Of a stretch of DNA of 64,000 bases, positions 34,958 through 42,666 are shown piece after piece. Below the pieces are notes generated by a model. The model was not told where the DNA came from. It saw only the letters and a program-made list of their open reading frames with translations, and made no database searches. Each line of letters opens with the position of its first letter. The first letter of the stretch is position 1. Origin of the DNA: JAGXQV01 sp964527565 (GTDB taxonomy: Bacteria; Pseudomonadota; Gammaproteobacteria; Burkholderiales; Sulfuricellaceae); NCBI GenBank assembly GCA_964527565.1, contig CAZGOY010000009.1:28806-92805 (forward strand), given 5' to 3'. A program made the translations under genes and the position numbers.

Positions 34958-35245
34958 GGGGGCAGCAAGCGTAGGGTGCATAAGCGCAGGGCATTGTACC
35001 GGCACTGCGAGCATCAGGCGCAATGTCCGCTGGTTATTGCACCCCGCGCTTATCCGGTTGTTGCACCCGACAGAAATAGACGCCATTTTTCAGCCTGGTA
35101 GTGGTGTGCCGTCACGATTTCGGGTGCTCACGGATTGTCGCTCCGCTGATGTTCCCGCAAATATGGCCCGCAAGTGGGGATTCGCGTTCGGTGGGTGTGC
35201 TAACCGGATAAGCACGTTGCACCCTTCGCTGCTGAGGAAAATAGG
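34884..35245. other. Gene-free stretch with repeats
   Basis: Apart from the hicA fragment and a palindromic repeat at 35017-35044 (like 34202-34229), I see no coding sequence here. GTGCAAT- and GCACCC-type repeats recur at 34975, 35000, 35035, 35060 and 35215, so the region is built mostly of short dispersed repeats. Confidence 0.55.
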
Positions 35246-35440
35246 TTAAAACTTCTTCGGTTCTGGTATGCCAAGGTCGAGGCAGATTTTAACCGCCAAG
35301 TGATTGTTGATTTCATTGTGCCTTGGGACGGCGCTTCGCCTATTTGTGGCTGAATGGCGCCACCAGGAGTGGTTGCCGCCTTCGCGGAGCAAAGCGCAGC
35401 CCTGCGCAGTGAGATGCGACAGAAAATCGCGCCGTTTCAT
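35246..35440 (-). CDS. hicA: HicA-type mRNA interferase toxin
   Basis: A 64-residue toxin with the dsRNA-binding-like HicA fold. The catalytic His is in GGNHSWWRH, and the C-terminal VPRHNEINNHLAVKICLDLG is typical. Its start overlaps the end of the antitoxin gene by four bases. HicA cleaves mRNA when free of HicB. Confidence 0.85.
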   Translation of the reverse strand: MKRRDFLSHLTAQGCALLREGGNHSWWRHSATNRRSAVPRHNEINNHLAVKICLDLGIPEPKKF

Positions 35441-35649
35441 ACGGCGATGGCGAGTTCTTCAAAGTCGCTACCGACCGCTTCCAGCGCATCGGCGCGATTT
35501 AATTCGATGGCTTCGGCCAGCGTTTCCCGAAGTGACTTCAATAACTTTTCACGCGACGATTCCTGGCAGTTAACGCCGGGCACCTCTTCAATCCAGCCAA
35601 TCCACCAATCCGCGTCTTGCTTGATTACGGCAGTGTAAGTTGAGTTCAT
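35437..35649 (-). CDS. hicB: HicB-type antitoxin
   Basis: A 70-residue protein of the HicB fold: MNSTYTAVIKQDADWWIGWIEEVPGVNCQ, then an amphipathic helix segment. The start at 35649 has GGAGA eight bases upstream. It has the partial RNase-H-like fold without a clear DNA-binding tail, so it may not repress its own promoter. The order antitoxin then toxin is the less usual one for hicAB. Confidence 0.85.
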   Translation of the reverse strand: MNSTYTAVIKQDADWWIGWIEEVPGVNCQESSREKLLKSLRETLAEAIELNRADALEAVGSDFEELAIAV

Positions 35650-35711
35650 GGTGCTATCTCCTTGGCTAAAATGGTTGTCGTGTTGCCGCACGGCGAACTA
35701 CCGTAGGGTAG

Positions 35712-35740
35712 TAGGGCGCAATCCCCGAAGGGCATTGCGC
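35712..35740. repeat. Palindromic repeat upstream of hicBA
   Basis: GGCGCAAT and ATTGCGCC flank CCCCGAAGGGC, forming a hairpin. The inner part recurs at 31236. It lies in the 183-base gap between two TA operons on the minus strand. Confidence 0.6.
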
Positions 35741-35832
35741 CGCATGGAAGAAACATCCGGCGGATTACGCTACGCTAAATCCGCCAGTCCAAATATTCTG
35801 GATGTGGGGAAGCCGATGGCTTTTGATGTCCA

Positions 35833-36066
35833 TTATTCGTCCCCGGTGATCGGGGGGCGCTGGGGAACCTTGTCCAGAATGGCACGGAACGCGGCGGGAT
35901 TGGCACGGTCAGCCCGCATTTGCAGATAACCTTCTGCCGTCAGCGCGGAAATTTTTTCCGTCACGGCGCTCATGATAAATTGGTCGATAGCCACCCCCTC
36001 CATGTCGGCCATCTCTTGAAGGTGGCGCTGGATGGAATTGGGCAGAGTCAGATTCAAGGTGGTCAT
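35833..36066 (-). CDS. Ribbon-helix-helix-type antitoxin of the PIN toxin
   Basis: A 77-residue protein opening MTTLNLTLPNSIQRHLQEMADMEG, which looks like an Arc/CopG-type N-terminal strand followed by two helices. It overlaps the end of the PIN gene by four bases. Here the toxin gene comes first, an order found in some PIN pairs. It should neutralise the toxin and bind the operon promoter. Confidence 0.8.
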   Translation of the reverse strand: MTTLNLTLPNSIQRHLQEMADMEGVAIDQFIMSAVTEKISALTAEGYLQMRADRANPAAFRAILDKVPQRPPITGDE

Positions 36067-36488
36067 TCTAGAAACTCCAGCATGATTGTCGGGGTAATCA
36101 CGTCAACGCCAAACCTGGATGACAGGCGGAAGTCCTTGGCGTTGAAGCTTACAATACGCGGCACTTGCGCTGCGACAGCCAGTTCCAGAACCATATCGTC
36201 CTTGGGGTCCGGCAGGCAGGGACGCCATAGGAAATACACGCTCTGAAAATCAGCGACAGCACACAGGTTATTCAGCACATCGTCAACTTCCAAGTCGTTC
36301 AGGTTTAACACCGCTTGATTGCGTTTGAGTACCTCTTCGTATTCGAACAGCAAAGGGGTCGAAAGGGCGATCCTCACTTTGCCTTCAGCAACGGCCCTGA
36401 GCAGTTGGTACGATTTCCCGCTGGCGGAGTACAGGCCCGCATAAAGGACATTGGTGTCGAGGACGATACGTGGCGAAGCATCAGGCAA
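36063..36488 (-). CDS. PIN-domain toxin, COG1569-like
   Basis: A 141-residue putative ribonuclease. Acidic residues: IVLDTNVLYAGLYS at the N-terminus, FEYEEVLKR near residue 50, and CLPDPKDDMVLELA near 90-103. Paired with the small antitoxin gene downstream. It resembles the PIN toxin at 48295 in type but not closely in sequence. Confidence 0.85.
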   Translation of the reverse strand: MPDASPRIVLDTNVLYAGLYSASGKSYQLLRAVAEGKVRIALSTPLLFEYEEVLKRNQAVLNLNDLEVDDVLNNLCAVADFQSVYFLWRPCLPDPKDDMVLELAVAAQVPRIVSFNAKDFRLSSRFGVDVITPTIMLEFLE

Positions 36489-36581
36489 AAGAGGCCCCTT
36501 TCATCTCATTATTTCTCTCGTCACTGCTGAACTGGATTAAACGCCACATTCCCTTCCACGGCAAGGCGCTTCCCCAGCCCG

Positions 36582-37205
36582 TCACTTCGTCTTGCCGTCC
36601 AGTAGCGGTTTCAATTCCCGCCATACATTTTCCAGCACTGCTTGCTGTGCCGCCGCTGTGGGGTGCAGGCCGTCGGGCTGGAACATTTCGCGGTTTTCGG
36701 CGATGCCTTCCAGCAGGAAGGGCAGTAGTGGCACGCGGAATTGCCGCGCCAGTTCGCGGTAGTTTTCCTCGAACTGGCGGGTGTAGCGCGGGCCGTAGTT
36801 GGGCGGGATGCGCATGCCGACCAGCAGCACGCGCGCCTGGGCGTCGCGGCAGGCTTGCAGCATGGCGGCGAGATTGGCGCGGCTGGCTTCCAGAGGCAGG
36901 CCGCGCAGGCCGTCGTTGGCGCCGAGTTCCAGGATGACGATGGCGGGGCGCTGGGCGGCGAGGGTCTGATTGATGCGCGTGCGACCGCCGGCGGTGGTTT
37001 CGCCGCTCTGGCTGGCGTTGACCACGCTATAATGCCATTTCTCCCGCGCCAGCCGTTGTTGCAGCAGTTCGACCCAGCCGGATTGATTCGGGATGCCGTA
37101 AGCCGCCGCCAGGCTGTCGCCGAACACCAGGATCACCGGCGCGGCAGCGGCGCTGCCGGCCGCCAGGAATAGCAGCATCCCCATCCACAACCCTATTTTT
37201 CTCAT
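36582..37205 (-). CDS. tesA: GDSL-type arylesterase/lysophospholipase
   Basis: A 207-residue periplasmic SGNH hydrolase (TesA/TAP family). The start at 37205 has GAGGGG upstream and begins a signal peptide ending in GSAAAA. Catalytic blocks: I LVFGDSLAAAYG (Ser), GGRTRI, LGANDG and PDGLHPT (Asp and His). It is divergent from ybbA with only nine bases between the two starts, the same arrangement as in E. coli. Confidence 0.94.
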   Translation of the reverse strand: MRKIGLWMGMLLFLAAGSAAAAPVILVFGDSLAAAYGIPNQSGWVELLQQRLAREKWHYSVVNASQSGETTAGGRTRINQTLAAQRPAIVILELGANDGLRGLPLEASRANLAAMLQACRDAQARVLLVGMRIPPNYGPRYTRQFEENYRELARQFRVPLLPFLLEGIAENREMFQPDGLHPTAAAQQAVLENVWRELKPLLDGKTK

Positions 37206-37214
37206 AAGCCCCTC

Positions 37215-37892
37215 ATGACGAACCCCATTTTGCAGGCAAGCGCCCTGTGCAAGCAAGTCGATTCCGGTGGCGTTGCGCTCACCATCCTCGACGCTCTCGA
37301 ATTGACGGTGGCAGCGGGGGAATCGCTGGCCATTCTGGGGGCTTCCGGCTCCGGCAAATCGACCCTGCTGGGCTTGCTGGCCGGGCTGGACCTGCCGACC
37401 TCCGGCGAGGTGCGGCTCGGCGGCGAGGCGATTTTCGCCCTCGACGAGGATGGCCGCGCCGCCCTGCGCGGCAGGCAGATCGGTTTCGTGTTCCAGTCGT
37501 TCCAGTTGCTGCCCGCGCTTTCCGCGCTGGAAAACGTCATGCTGCCGCTGGAGCTGTCCGGTGCCGCCAACGCGCGCGCCGAGGCCGAGGCGGTGCTGGC
37601 GCGGGTGGGCCTGAGCGGGCGCCTGTCGCACACGCCCGCGCGGCTTTCCGGCGGCGAGCAGCAGCGCGTGGCGATTGCCCGCGCCTTCGTCACCCATCCC
37701 CGGCTGCTGCTGGCCGACGAGCCGACCGGCAATCTCGACGCGCAGACCGGCGCGCAGGTCATGGACATCCTCTTCGACCTCAACCGCGAGCAGGGCACCA
37801 CCCTGCTGCTGGTGACGCACGACGAGCGCCTGGCGCAGCGTTGCGGACGCCGCCTGCGCCTGGCGAACGGCGTACTGGAGCCGGTGGCGTGA
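37215..37892 (+). CDS. ybbA: ABC transporter ATP-binding protein, YbbA/LolD-like
   Basis: A 225-residue ATPase of the MacB/LolD group, with Walker A GASGSGKST, signature LSGGEQQRVAIARA and Walker B LLLADEPTGNLD. It overlaps the following permease gene by four bases. With that permease it makes an ABC system of unclear substrate, thought to act in envelope export or lipid and lipoprotein handling. Confidence 0.93.
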   Translation: MTNPILQASALCKQVDSGGVALTILDALELTVAAGESLAILGASGSGKSTLLGLLAGLDLPTSGEVRLGGEAIFALDEDGRAALRGRQIGFVFQSFQLLPALSALENVMLPLELSGAANARAEAEAVLARVGLSGRLSHTPARLSGGEQQRVAIARAFVTHPRLLLADEPTGNLDAQTGAQVMDILFDLNREQGTTLLLVTHDERLAQRCGRRLRLANGVLEPVA

Positions 37893-40348
37893 ACGATCTC
37901 ATCCTTGCCATCCGCCTGCTGCGTCGCGACTGGCGCGCCGGGGAGCTGCGCGTGCTGGTGCTGGCGCTGCTGATCGCGGTGGGCAGCGTCACCTCGGTGG
38001 GGTTTTTCACCGACCGCGTCAATCGCGCCCTGGCGCGCCAGGCCAATTTCCTCATCGGCGGCGACCTTGCGCTGATCGCCGACCACCAACCGGCGGCGTC
38101 CTTCTCCCTGGAAGCGCAAAAGCGCGGCCTGCAACACAACACCGTGCTGACTTTCCCCAGCATGATCCAGGGCAACGGCCATGCCGCGCTGGCCGACATC
38201 CGCGTGGTCAGCCACGGCTATCCGCTGCGCGGTCAGGTGGAGGTGGACGGGCGCGCAACCCGCGCCATTCCCGCGCCGGGGCAAGTCTGGCTGGCGCCGC
38301 GCCTGATCAGCCAGCTCGGCTTGAGCGCGGGCGATGCCGTGCTGGTCGGCGAGCGTAGCCTGACGGTGGCCGCACGCCTGACACGCGAGCCGGACCAAGC
38401 CGGCAGCGTGTTCAACATCGCGCCGCGCCTGATGATGAATCTCGTCGATTTGCCCGCCACCGGGCTGCTGGCCCCCGGCAGCCGCGTCACCTACCGTCTT
38501 TCTCTCGCCGGGGAAGAGGGCGCGGTGGCCGCCTGGCGCGCCTGGGCGGAACCCCGCCTGGGGCGCGGCGAGCGCCTGGAAAGCGTGGCCGATGCGCGCC
38601 CCGAAATCCGCACCGCGCTGGATCGCGCCGGGCGCTTCCTCGGTCTGGCGGCGCTCACCGGCATGGTGCTGGCTGCGGTGGCGATTGCCCTGGCGGTGCG
38701 CCGCTTCGTGCGCCGCCATCTCGACAATTGCGCGGTGATGCGCTGCCTGGGCGCCTCGCAGGGCTTGATGCTGCGCCTGTACCTTTACCAGTTCCTGTTG
38801 CTCGGGCTGTTCGCCAGCCTCGGCGGCTGCCTGCTGGGCTACGCCGCGCAACACGGGCTGGCCATCCAGTTGGGCGGGCTGGTGGCGGTGGCATTGCCCC
38901 CGGTGTCGTGGCTGCCCGCCGCGCAGGGCATGGCGACCGGCTTCGCGGTGCTGCTCGGCGTGGCCTTGCCGCCGCTCATGCAGTTGAAGCAGGTGTCGGC
39001 CTTGCGCGTGCTGCGCCGCGAAATCGGCTTGCCGCGCGCTTCCGGCCTGCTGGCGCTGGCCTGCGGCATCGGCGCTCTGGCCGCGCTGGTGTTGTGGCAG
39101 GCGGGCGAGGTGCGCCTCGGCGCATACGTGCTGGCGGGCTTGACGGCCACGCTGGCGGGCGCGTGGCTGCTGGCCTTCGCCCTGATGCGCCTGATCGTGC
39201 TGCTGCCGGGCCACGGCGGCGCCTGGCGCCTGGGCCTGGCCAACCTGCTGCGCGGCGGCCACGGCAGCGCCCTGCTGGTGGCGGCTTTCGGCATCGGCAT
39301 GATGGTCCTGCTGCTGCTCTCGCTGGTGCGCGGCGACCTGCTGGCCAACTGGCAGTCCGCGCTACCGGCGGAAGCGCCCAACCGCTTCGTCATCAACATC
39401 CAGCCCGAACAGGAAGCCCCGCTGCGGGACTTTTTCGCCCGTCACGGCATCGTCGGCGCGCCGCTTTATCCGATGGTGCGCGCCCGCTTGACGGCCATCG
39501 GCGGCAAGCCGGTGGATGCGCGCAGCTATCCCGACGACGAGCGCGCGCAGCGCCTGGTGGAGCGTGAATTCAACATCTCATGGGCGCACACCCTGCCGCC
39601 GGACAACACCGTCGTTGCCGGGCAATGGTGGGTGCAGGGGAGCACGCCGCAATTTTCGGTGGAGGAGGGCATCGCCAAAACGCTGGGCATCCAGGTCGGC
39701 GACAGCTTGCGCTACGAGGCGGCGGGCAGCCGTTTCGAGGCGCGCGTCACCAGCCTGCGCAAGGTGGCGTGGGACAACTTCCGCGTCAATTTCTTCGTCA
39801 TCGCCGCGCCCGGCATGCTGGAAAGCCTGCCCGCCAGCCGCATCACCAGCTTTTACCTGCCGCCCGCGCGCGAAAGCCTGCTCGACGACATGGTGCGGGA
39901 CTTTCCCAATTTCACCGTCATCGACGTGGCGGCGGTGATGAACGAGGTGCGGCGCATCATGGGCCAGCTTGCCGGAGCGCTGGGCTTCGTCTTCCTGTTC
40001 ACCTGGGCGATGGGCTTCGTGGTCCTGTTCGCCGCCATTGTTTCCACCGCCGACGAACGGGCGCGCGAAGCCGCCATCCTGCGCGCCCTCGGCGCCGGGC
40101 GCGCCACCCTGACGGGCAGCCAGTTCGCCGAATTCGCCGGCATCGGCCTGCTGGCCGGGCTGGTGGCGGCGCTGGGCGCGGCCGGGTCGGGCTGGGTGCT
40201 GAGCGTGAAGGTGTTCCAGTTGCCCTACACCCTCAATCCCTGGCTGCTGGCCGCCCCCTTGGGTGGCGCGCTGCTGGTCGGGCTGGTCGGCGTGTGGGCG
40301 TGTCGCGGTGCGCTGCGTCATCCGCCGCTGGCGGTGTTGCGGGAGTAA
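37889..40348 (+). CDS. ybbP: FtsX-like ABC permease, YbbP family
   Basis: An 819-residue permease starting at the GTG that overlaps ybbA's stop. It has an N-terminal helix, a periplasmic MacB-type domain, two FtsX domains (residues about 250-380 and 690-810) and extra helices in between, ten in all, as in E. coli YbbP. The opening VNDLILAIRLLRRDWRAGEL is typical. The start is set by the overlap and by homology, since the frame is open further upstream. Confidence 0.93.
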   Translation: MNDLILAIRLLRRDWRAGELRVLVLALLIAVGSVTSVGFFTDRVNRALARQANFLIGGDLALIADHQPAASFSLEAQKRGLQHNTVLTFPSMIQGNGHAALADIRVVSHGYPLRGQVEVDGRATRAIPAPGQVWLAPRLISQLGLSAGDAVLVGERSLTVAARLTREPDQAGSVFNIAPRLMMNLVDLPATGLLAPGSRVTYRLSLAGEEGAVAAWRAWAEPRLGRGERLESVADARPEIRTALDRAGRFLGLAALTGMVLAAVAIALAVRRFVRRHLDNCAVMRCLGASQGLMLRLYLYQFLLLGLFASLGGCLLGYAAQHGLAIQLGGLVAVALPPVSWLPAAQGMATGFAVLLGVALPPLMQLKQVSALRVLRREIGLPRASGLLALACGIGALAALVLWQAGEVRLGAYVLAGLTATLAGAWLLAFALMRLIVLLPGHGGAWRLGLANLLRGGHGSALLVAAFGIGMMVLLLLSLVRGDLLANWQSALPAEAPNRFVINIQPEQEAPLRDFFARHGIVGAPLYPMVRARLTAIGGKPVDARSYPDDERAQRLVEREFNISWAHTLPPDNTVVAGQWWVQGSTPQFSVEEGIAKTLGIQVGDSLRYEAAGSRFEARVTSLRKVAWDNFRVNFFVIAAPGMLESLPASRITSFYLPPARESLLDDMVRDFPNFTVIDVAAVMNEVRRIMGQLAGALGFVFLFTWAMGFVVLFAAIVSTADERAREAAILRALGAGRATLTGSQFAEFAGIGLLAGLVAALGAAGSGWVLSVKVFQLPYTLNPWLLAAPLGGALLVGLVGVWACRGALRHPPLAVLRE

Positions 40349-40393
40349 GATGGTCCGGGTTAGGTTCATAATCGCCGGATAGGAGGAAGCATC

Positions 40394-40819
40394 ATGCAGC
40401 TCATGTTGATTTTTGGTATCACTTTTGCCATTGCCGCCGTCGGCTTTGCCTTGCAGAACAATTCAACGGTGGCGGTGACGCTCGCCGTCTGGCGTTTCGA
40501 AGGGTCGCTGGCGCTGGTGCTGTTGATGGCGCTTGGCCTGGGGGCATTGATTGCCGGCCTGCTTTCCTCACCTGCGGTGATTCGCGGACAGTGGGCGGCT
40601 TCGCGCCTGCGCCGCCAGGTCGCCGAACTGGAAATGAAACTGGCCGAACAGGAAAAGCGCAATCGCGAACTTGAGGCGCTGAACCCCTCTTCCCTCACCC
40701 TGGAAGCGGAAAAGCCCTACGTCGGCTTGCGGGCGCTGCTCACCGGCGAGGCCGAAGTGAACACGGACGCCGTTTCGTCGGCGCCGGATGGCGGGAACGA
40801 TCAGGAAAAGGCGCGTTAG
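40394..40819 (+). CDS. lapA: LapA-domain membrane protein
   Basis: A 141-residue inner-membrane protein with two helices (residues 1-22 and 40-62) and a cytoplasmic coiled coil (QVAELEMKLAEQEKRNRELEA). This is the LapA/DUF1049 layout, which in E. coli partners LapB in controlling LPS synthesis. AGGAGG lies eight bases before the start. No lapB is nearby. The last 40 residues are polar and extra. Confidence 0.85.
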   Translation: MQLMLIFGITFAIAAVGFALQNNSTVAVTLAVWRFEGSLALVLLMALGLGALIAGLLSSPAVIRGQWAASRLRRQVAELEMKLAEQEKRNRELEALNPSSLTLEAEKPYVGLRALLTGEAEVNTDAVSSAPDGGNDQEKAR

Positions 40820-40890
40820 AAAATGCGCAAAACCGGCCCCGCTGCAGGAATTGCGCTATTGGTTTTCCGTTGAGGGAGGGTGCGCCATGC

Positions 40891-42666
40891 GTGAGCGGGT
40901 GTCGGATGCGCGGGCCGGATATTCTTCGTGACCTGATCTTCGCCGTCTGCTGCCTTGCGCTGGCAGGCATGCCTCTGCCGCTGCGGGCGCAGGAGCCGCC
41001 CGTGCCGGGGCCGCCGGTGATGCTGGTAGCGCCCGACACGGTGCGGGATTTTCTCGCCAGGCATCTCGATCTGCCCGCCCGCTTTGCCATCGTCGATTCG
41101 CGGGCAGCGCTGACCCGGCGCGCGCGCCGCGAGGTTGCCGAACTGCTGGCCACCGAGGGCTATTTTTCGCCGCGCGTCGAAGTCCACCCGGCCGCGCCTG
41201 GGGCTGAGGGCCTGGTGATCGAGGTCGAACCCGGCCCGCAGACCCGCATTGAAAGTGTCGCTCTCGAATTTTCCGGCCATCTGGCGGGGGAGGGGGGCGC
41301 AGAAACGGCCAGACGCGCGGCCCTGCGTGCGGCTTGGCCGCTCCAGGCCGGCGCTCCATTCCGTTCGCCGGTCTGGGAGGAAGCCAAGGCCGCCCTGCTG
41401 GCCGGCGCGGTCGAGACCGATTACGCGGGGGCGCGCATTGCCGCCAGCCGCGCTGCGGTCGATCCGGCGCGCGCGGCGGCACGGCTTACGGTGATGCTCG
41501 ATGCCGGGGAGCCCTACCGCTTCGGCGCGCTCACCATCCAGGGGCTGAAGCGTTACGACGAGGCGCTGGTTCGGCGCCTGGCGCCGTTCGCGGCGGGCGA
41601 ACCCTATCGCCGCGACCAATTGCTGGCTTTCCAGTCCCGTTTGCAGAATACGCCGTGGTTCCACTCGGTGCTGGTCGGCGCCGACCCCGCCGCCGCCGTC
41701 AACAACGAGATACCGGTAGAGGTGGCGCTTGCCGAGACGCCTTCCCGCCGCCTCGGCTTCGGCGCCGGTTACAGCACCAACAGCGGCGCGCGCGGCGAGG
41801 TCAACTACCACGACCACGATTTTCTCGGGCGCGCCTGGGATTTCGGCAGCGGCCTGCGTCTGGAGGAAATGCGCCAGACCCTGTTCGCCGACCTGGGGCT
41901 GCTGCCCGACGAGCGCGGCTACCGCCTTTCCTTCGGCGGTCGGCTGGAGAGCAGCGACATCCAGGGGCTTGCCAGCACCCGCCAACAGTTGGGCATCGCC
42001 CGCAGTCGCGCCAGCGAACACATCGAGACGCGCTTGAGTCTCGAATGGCAGCGCGAAAACCGCCGCCCCAGCGGTGCCGCCGCCGGGACCGACCACGCCC
42101 TGACCACCGATTGGCGCTGGATCCGTCGCAATGTGGACGATACCTTGAACCCGCGGCGCGGCAATCTCGTCGAATTTCGCCTGGGCGGCGCGTCAAAACA
42201 CCTTCTTTCCAGCCGCGATTTCGTCCGCACCCATTTGCGCGCCCAGCACTGGTGGCCGCTTGGCCGTTACGACACGCTCTCCTTGCGCGGCGAGGCGGGC
42301 ACCACCGTCGCCGGTTCGCGCTTCGGTATTCCCGAAAATTACCTGTTCCGCGCCGGTGGCGCGCAGTCGGTGCGGGGCTATGCCTACCACAGCCTCGGCG
42401 TGCGCGAGGGTTCGGCCACCGTCGGCGGGCGCGCGCTGCTAACCGGCAGCCTCGAATATACCCACTGGTTCGACAGGGATTGGGGAGCCGCCCTCTTCGT
42501 CGATGCGGGGAATGCCGCCGACCACTGGCGCGGCATGAAACCGCTGTTCGGCAGCGGTGTCGGCGCCCGCTGGCGCAGCCCGGCCGGGCCGCTCGCGCTC
42601 GACGTTGCGCGTGGCCTCGAAAGCGGGCGCTGGCACCTGCATTTTTCGATCATGGTGGCCTTCTGA
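40891..42666 (+). CDS. tamA: Translocation and assembly module TamA
   Basis: An Omp85-family outer-membrane protein of about 591 residues. The GTG at 40891 has GGGAGGG nine bases upstream; ATG 40906 is another option. A signal peptide ends near PLRAQ. POTRA domains fill residues 30-270, and the barrel follows with GAQSVRGYAYHSLG, the conserved (V/I)RGY lid-lock motif. The protein ends in Phe, as outer-membrane barrels do. It overlaps tamB by one base. Confidence 0.93.
   Translation: MSGCRMRGPDILRDLIFAVCCLALAGMPLPLRAQEPPVPGPPVMLVAPDTVRDFLARHLDLPARFAIVDSRAALTRRARREVAELLATEGYFSPRVEVHPAAPGAEGLVIEVEPGPQTRIESVALEFSGHLAGEGGAETARRAALRAAWPLQAGAPFRSPVWEEAKAALLAGAVETDYAGARIAASRAAVDPARAAARLTVMLDAGEPYRFGALTIQGLKRYDEALVRRLAPFAAGEPYRRDQLLAFQSRLQNTPWFHSVLVGADPAAAVNNEIPVEVALAETPSRRLGFGAGYSTNSGARGEVNYHDHDFLGRAWDFGSGLRLEEMRQTLFADLGLLPDERGYRLSFGGRLESSDIQGLASTRQQLGIARSRASEHIETRLSLEWQRENRRPSGAAAGTDHALTTDWRWIRRNVDDTLNPRRGNLVEFRLGGASKHLLSSRDFVRTHLRAQHWWPLGRYDTLSLRGEAGTTVAGSRFGIPENYLFRAGGAQSVRGYAYHSLGVREGSATVGGRALLTGSLEYTHWFDRDWGAALFVDAGNAADHWRGMKPLFGSGVGARWRSPAGPLALDVARGLESGRWHLHFSIMVAF

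Noticed and set aside
34826..35086. An 86-codon minus-strand frame taken as a whole gene
   Set aside because: Only its middle (34883-34957) resembles HicA; the rest is repeat sequence. It is kept as a fragment only.
34202..35740. Short repeats as a CRISPR array
   Set aside because: Copies are irregularly spaced, palindromic and diverged, and no cas gene is present.
37247..37888. Upstream extension of the ybbP frame
   Set aside because: It overlaps ybbA out of frame; homology begins at the GTG at 37889.
37202..39262. A 686-codon open frame on the minus strand
   Set aside because: Antisense to ybbA and ybbP; composition is typical of a shadow frame.
41334..42665. Upstream extension of the tamB frame
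   Set aside because: The frame is open far upstream but overlaps tamA out of frame. The ATG at 42666, overlapping the tamA stop, starts a proper membrane anchor.
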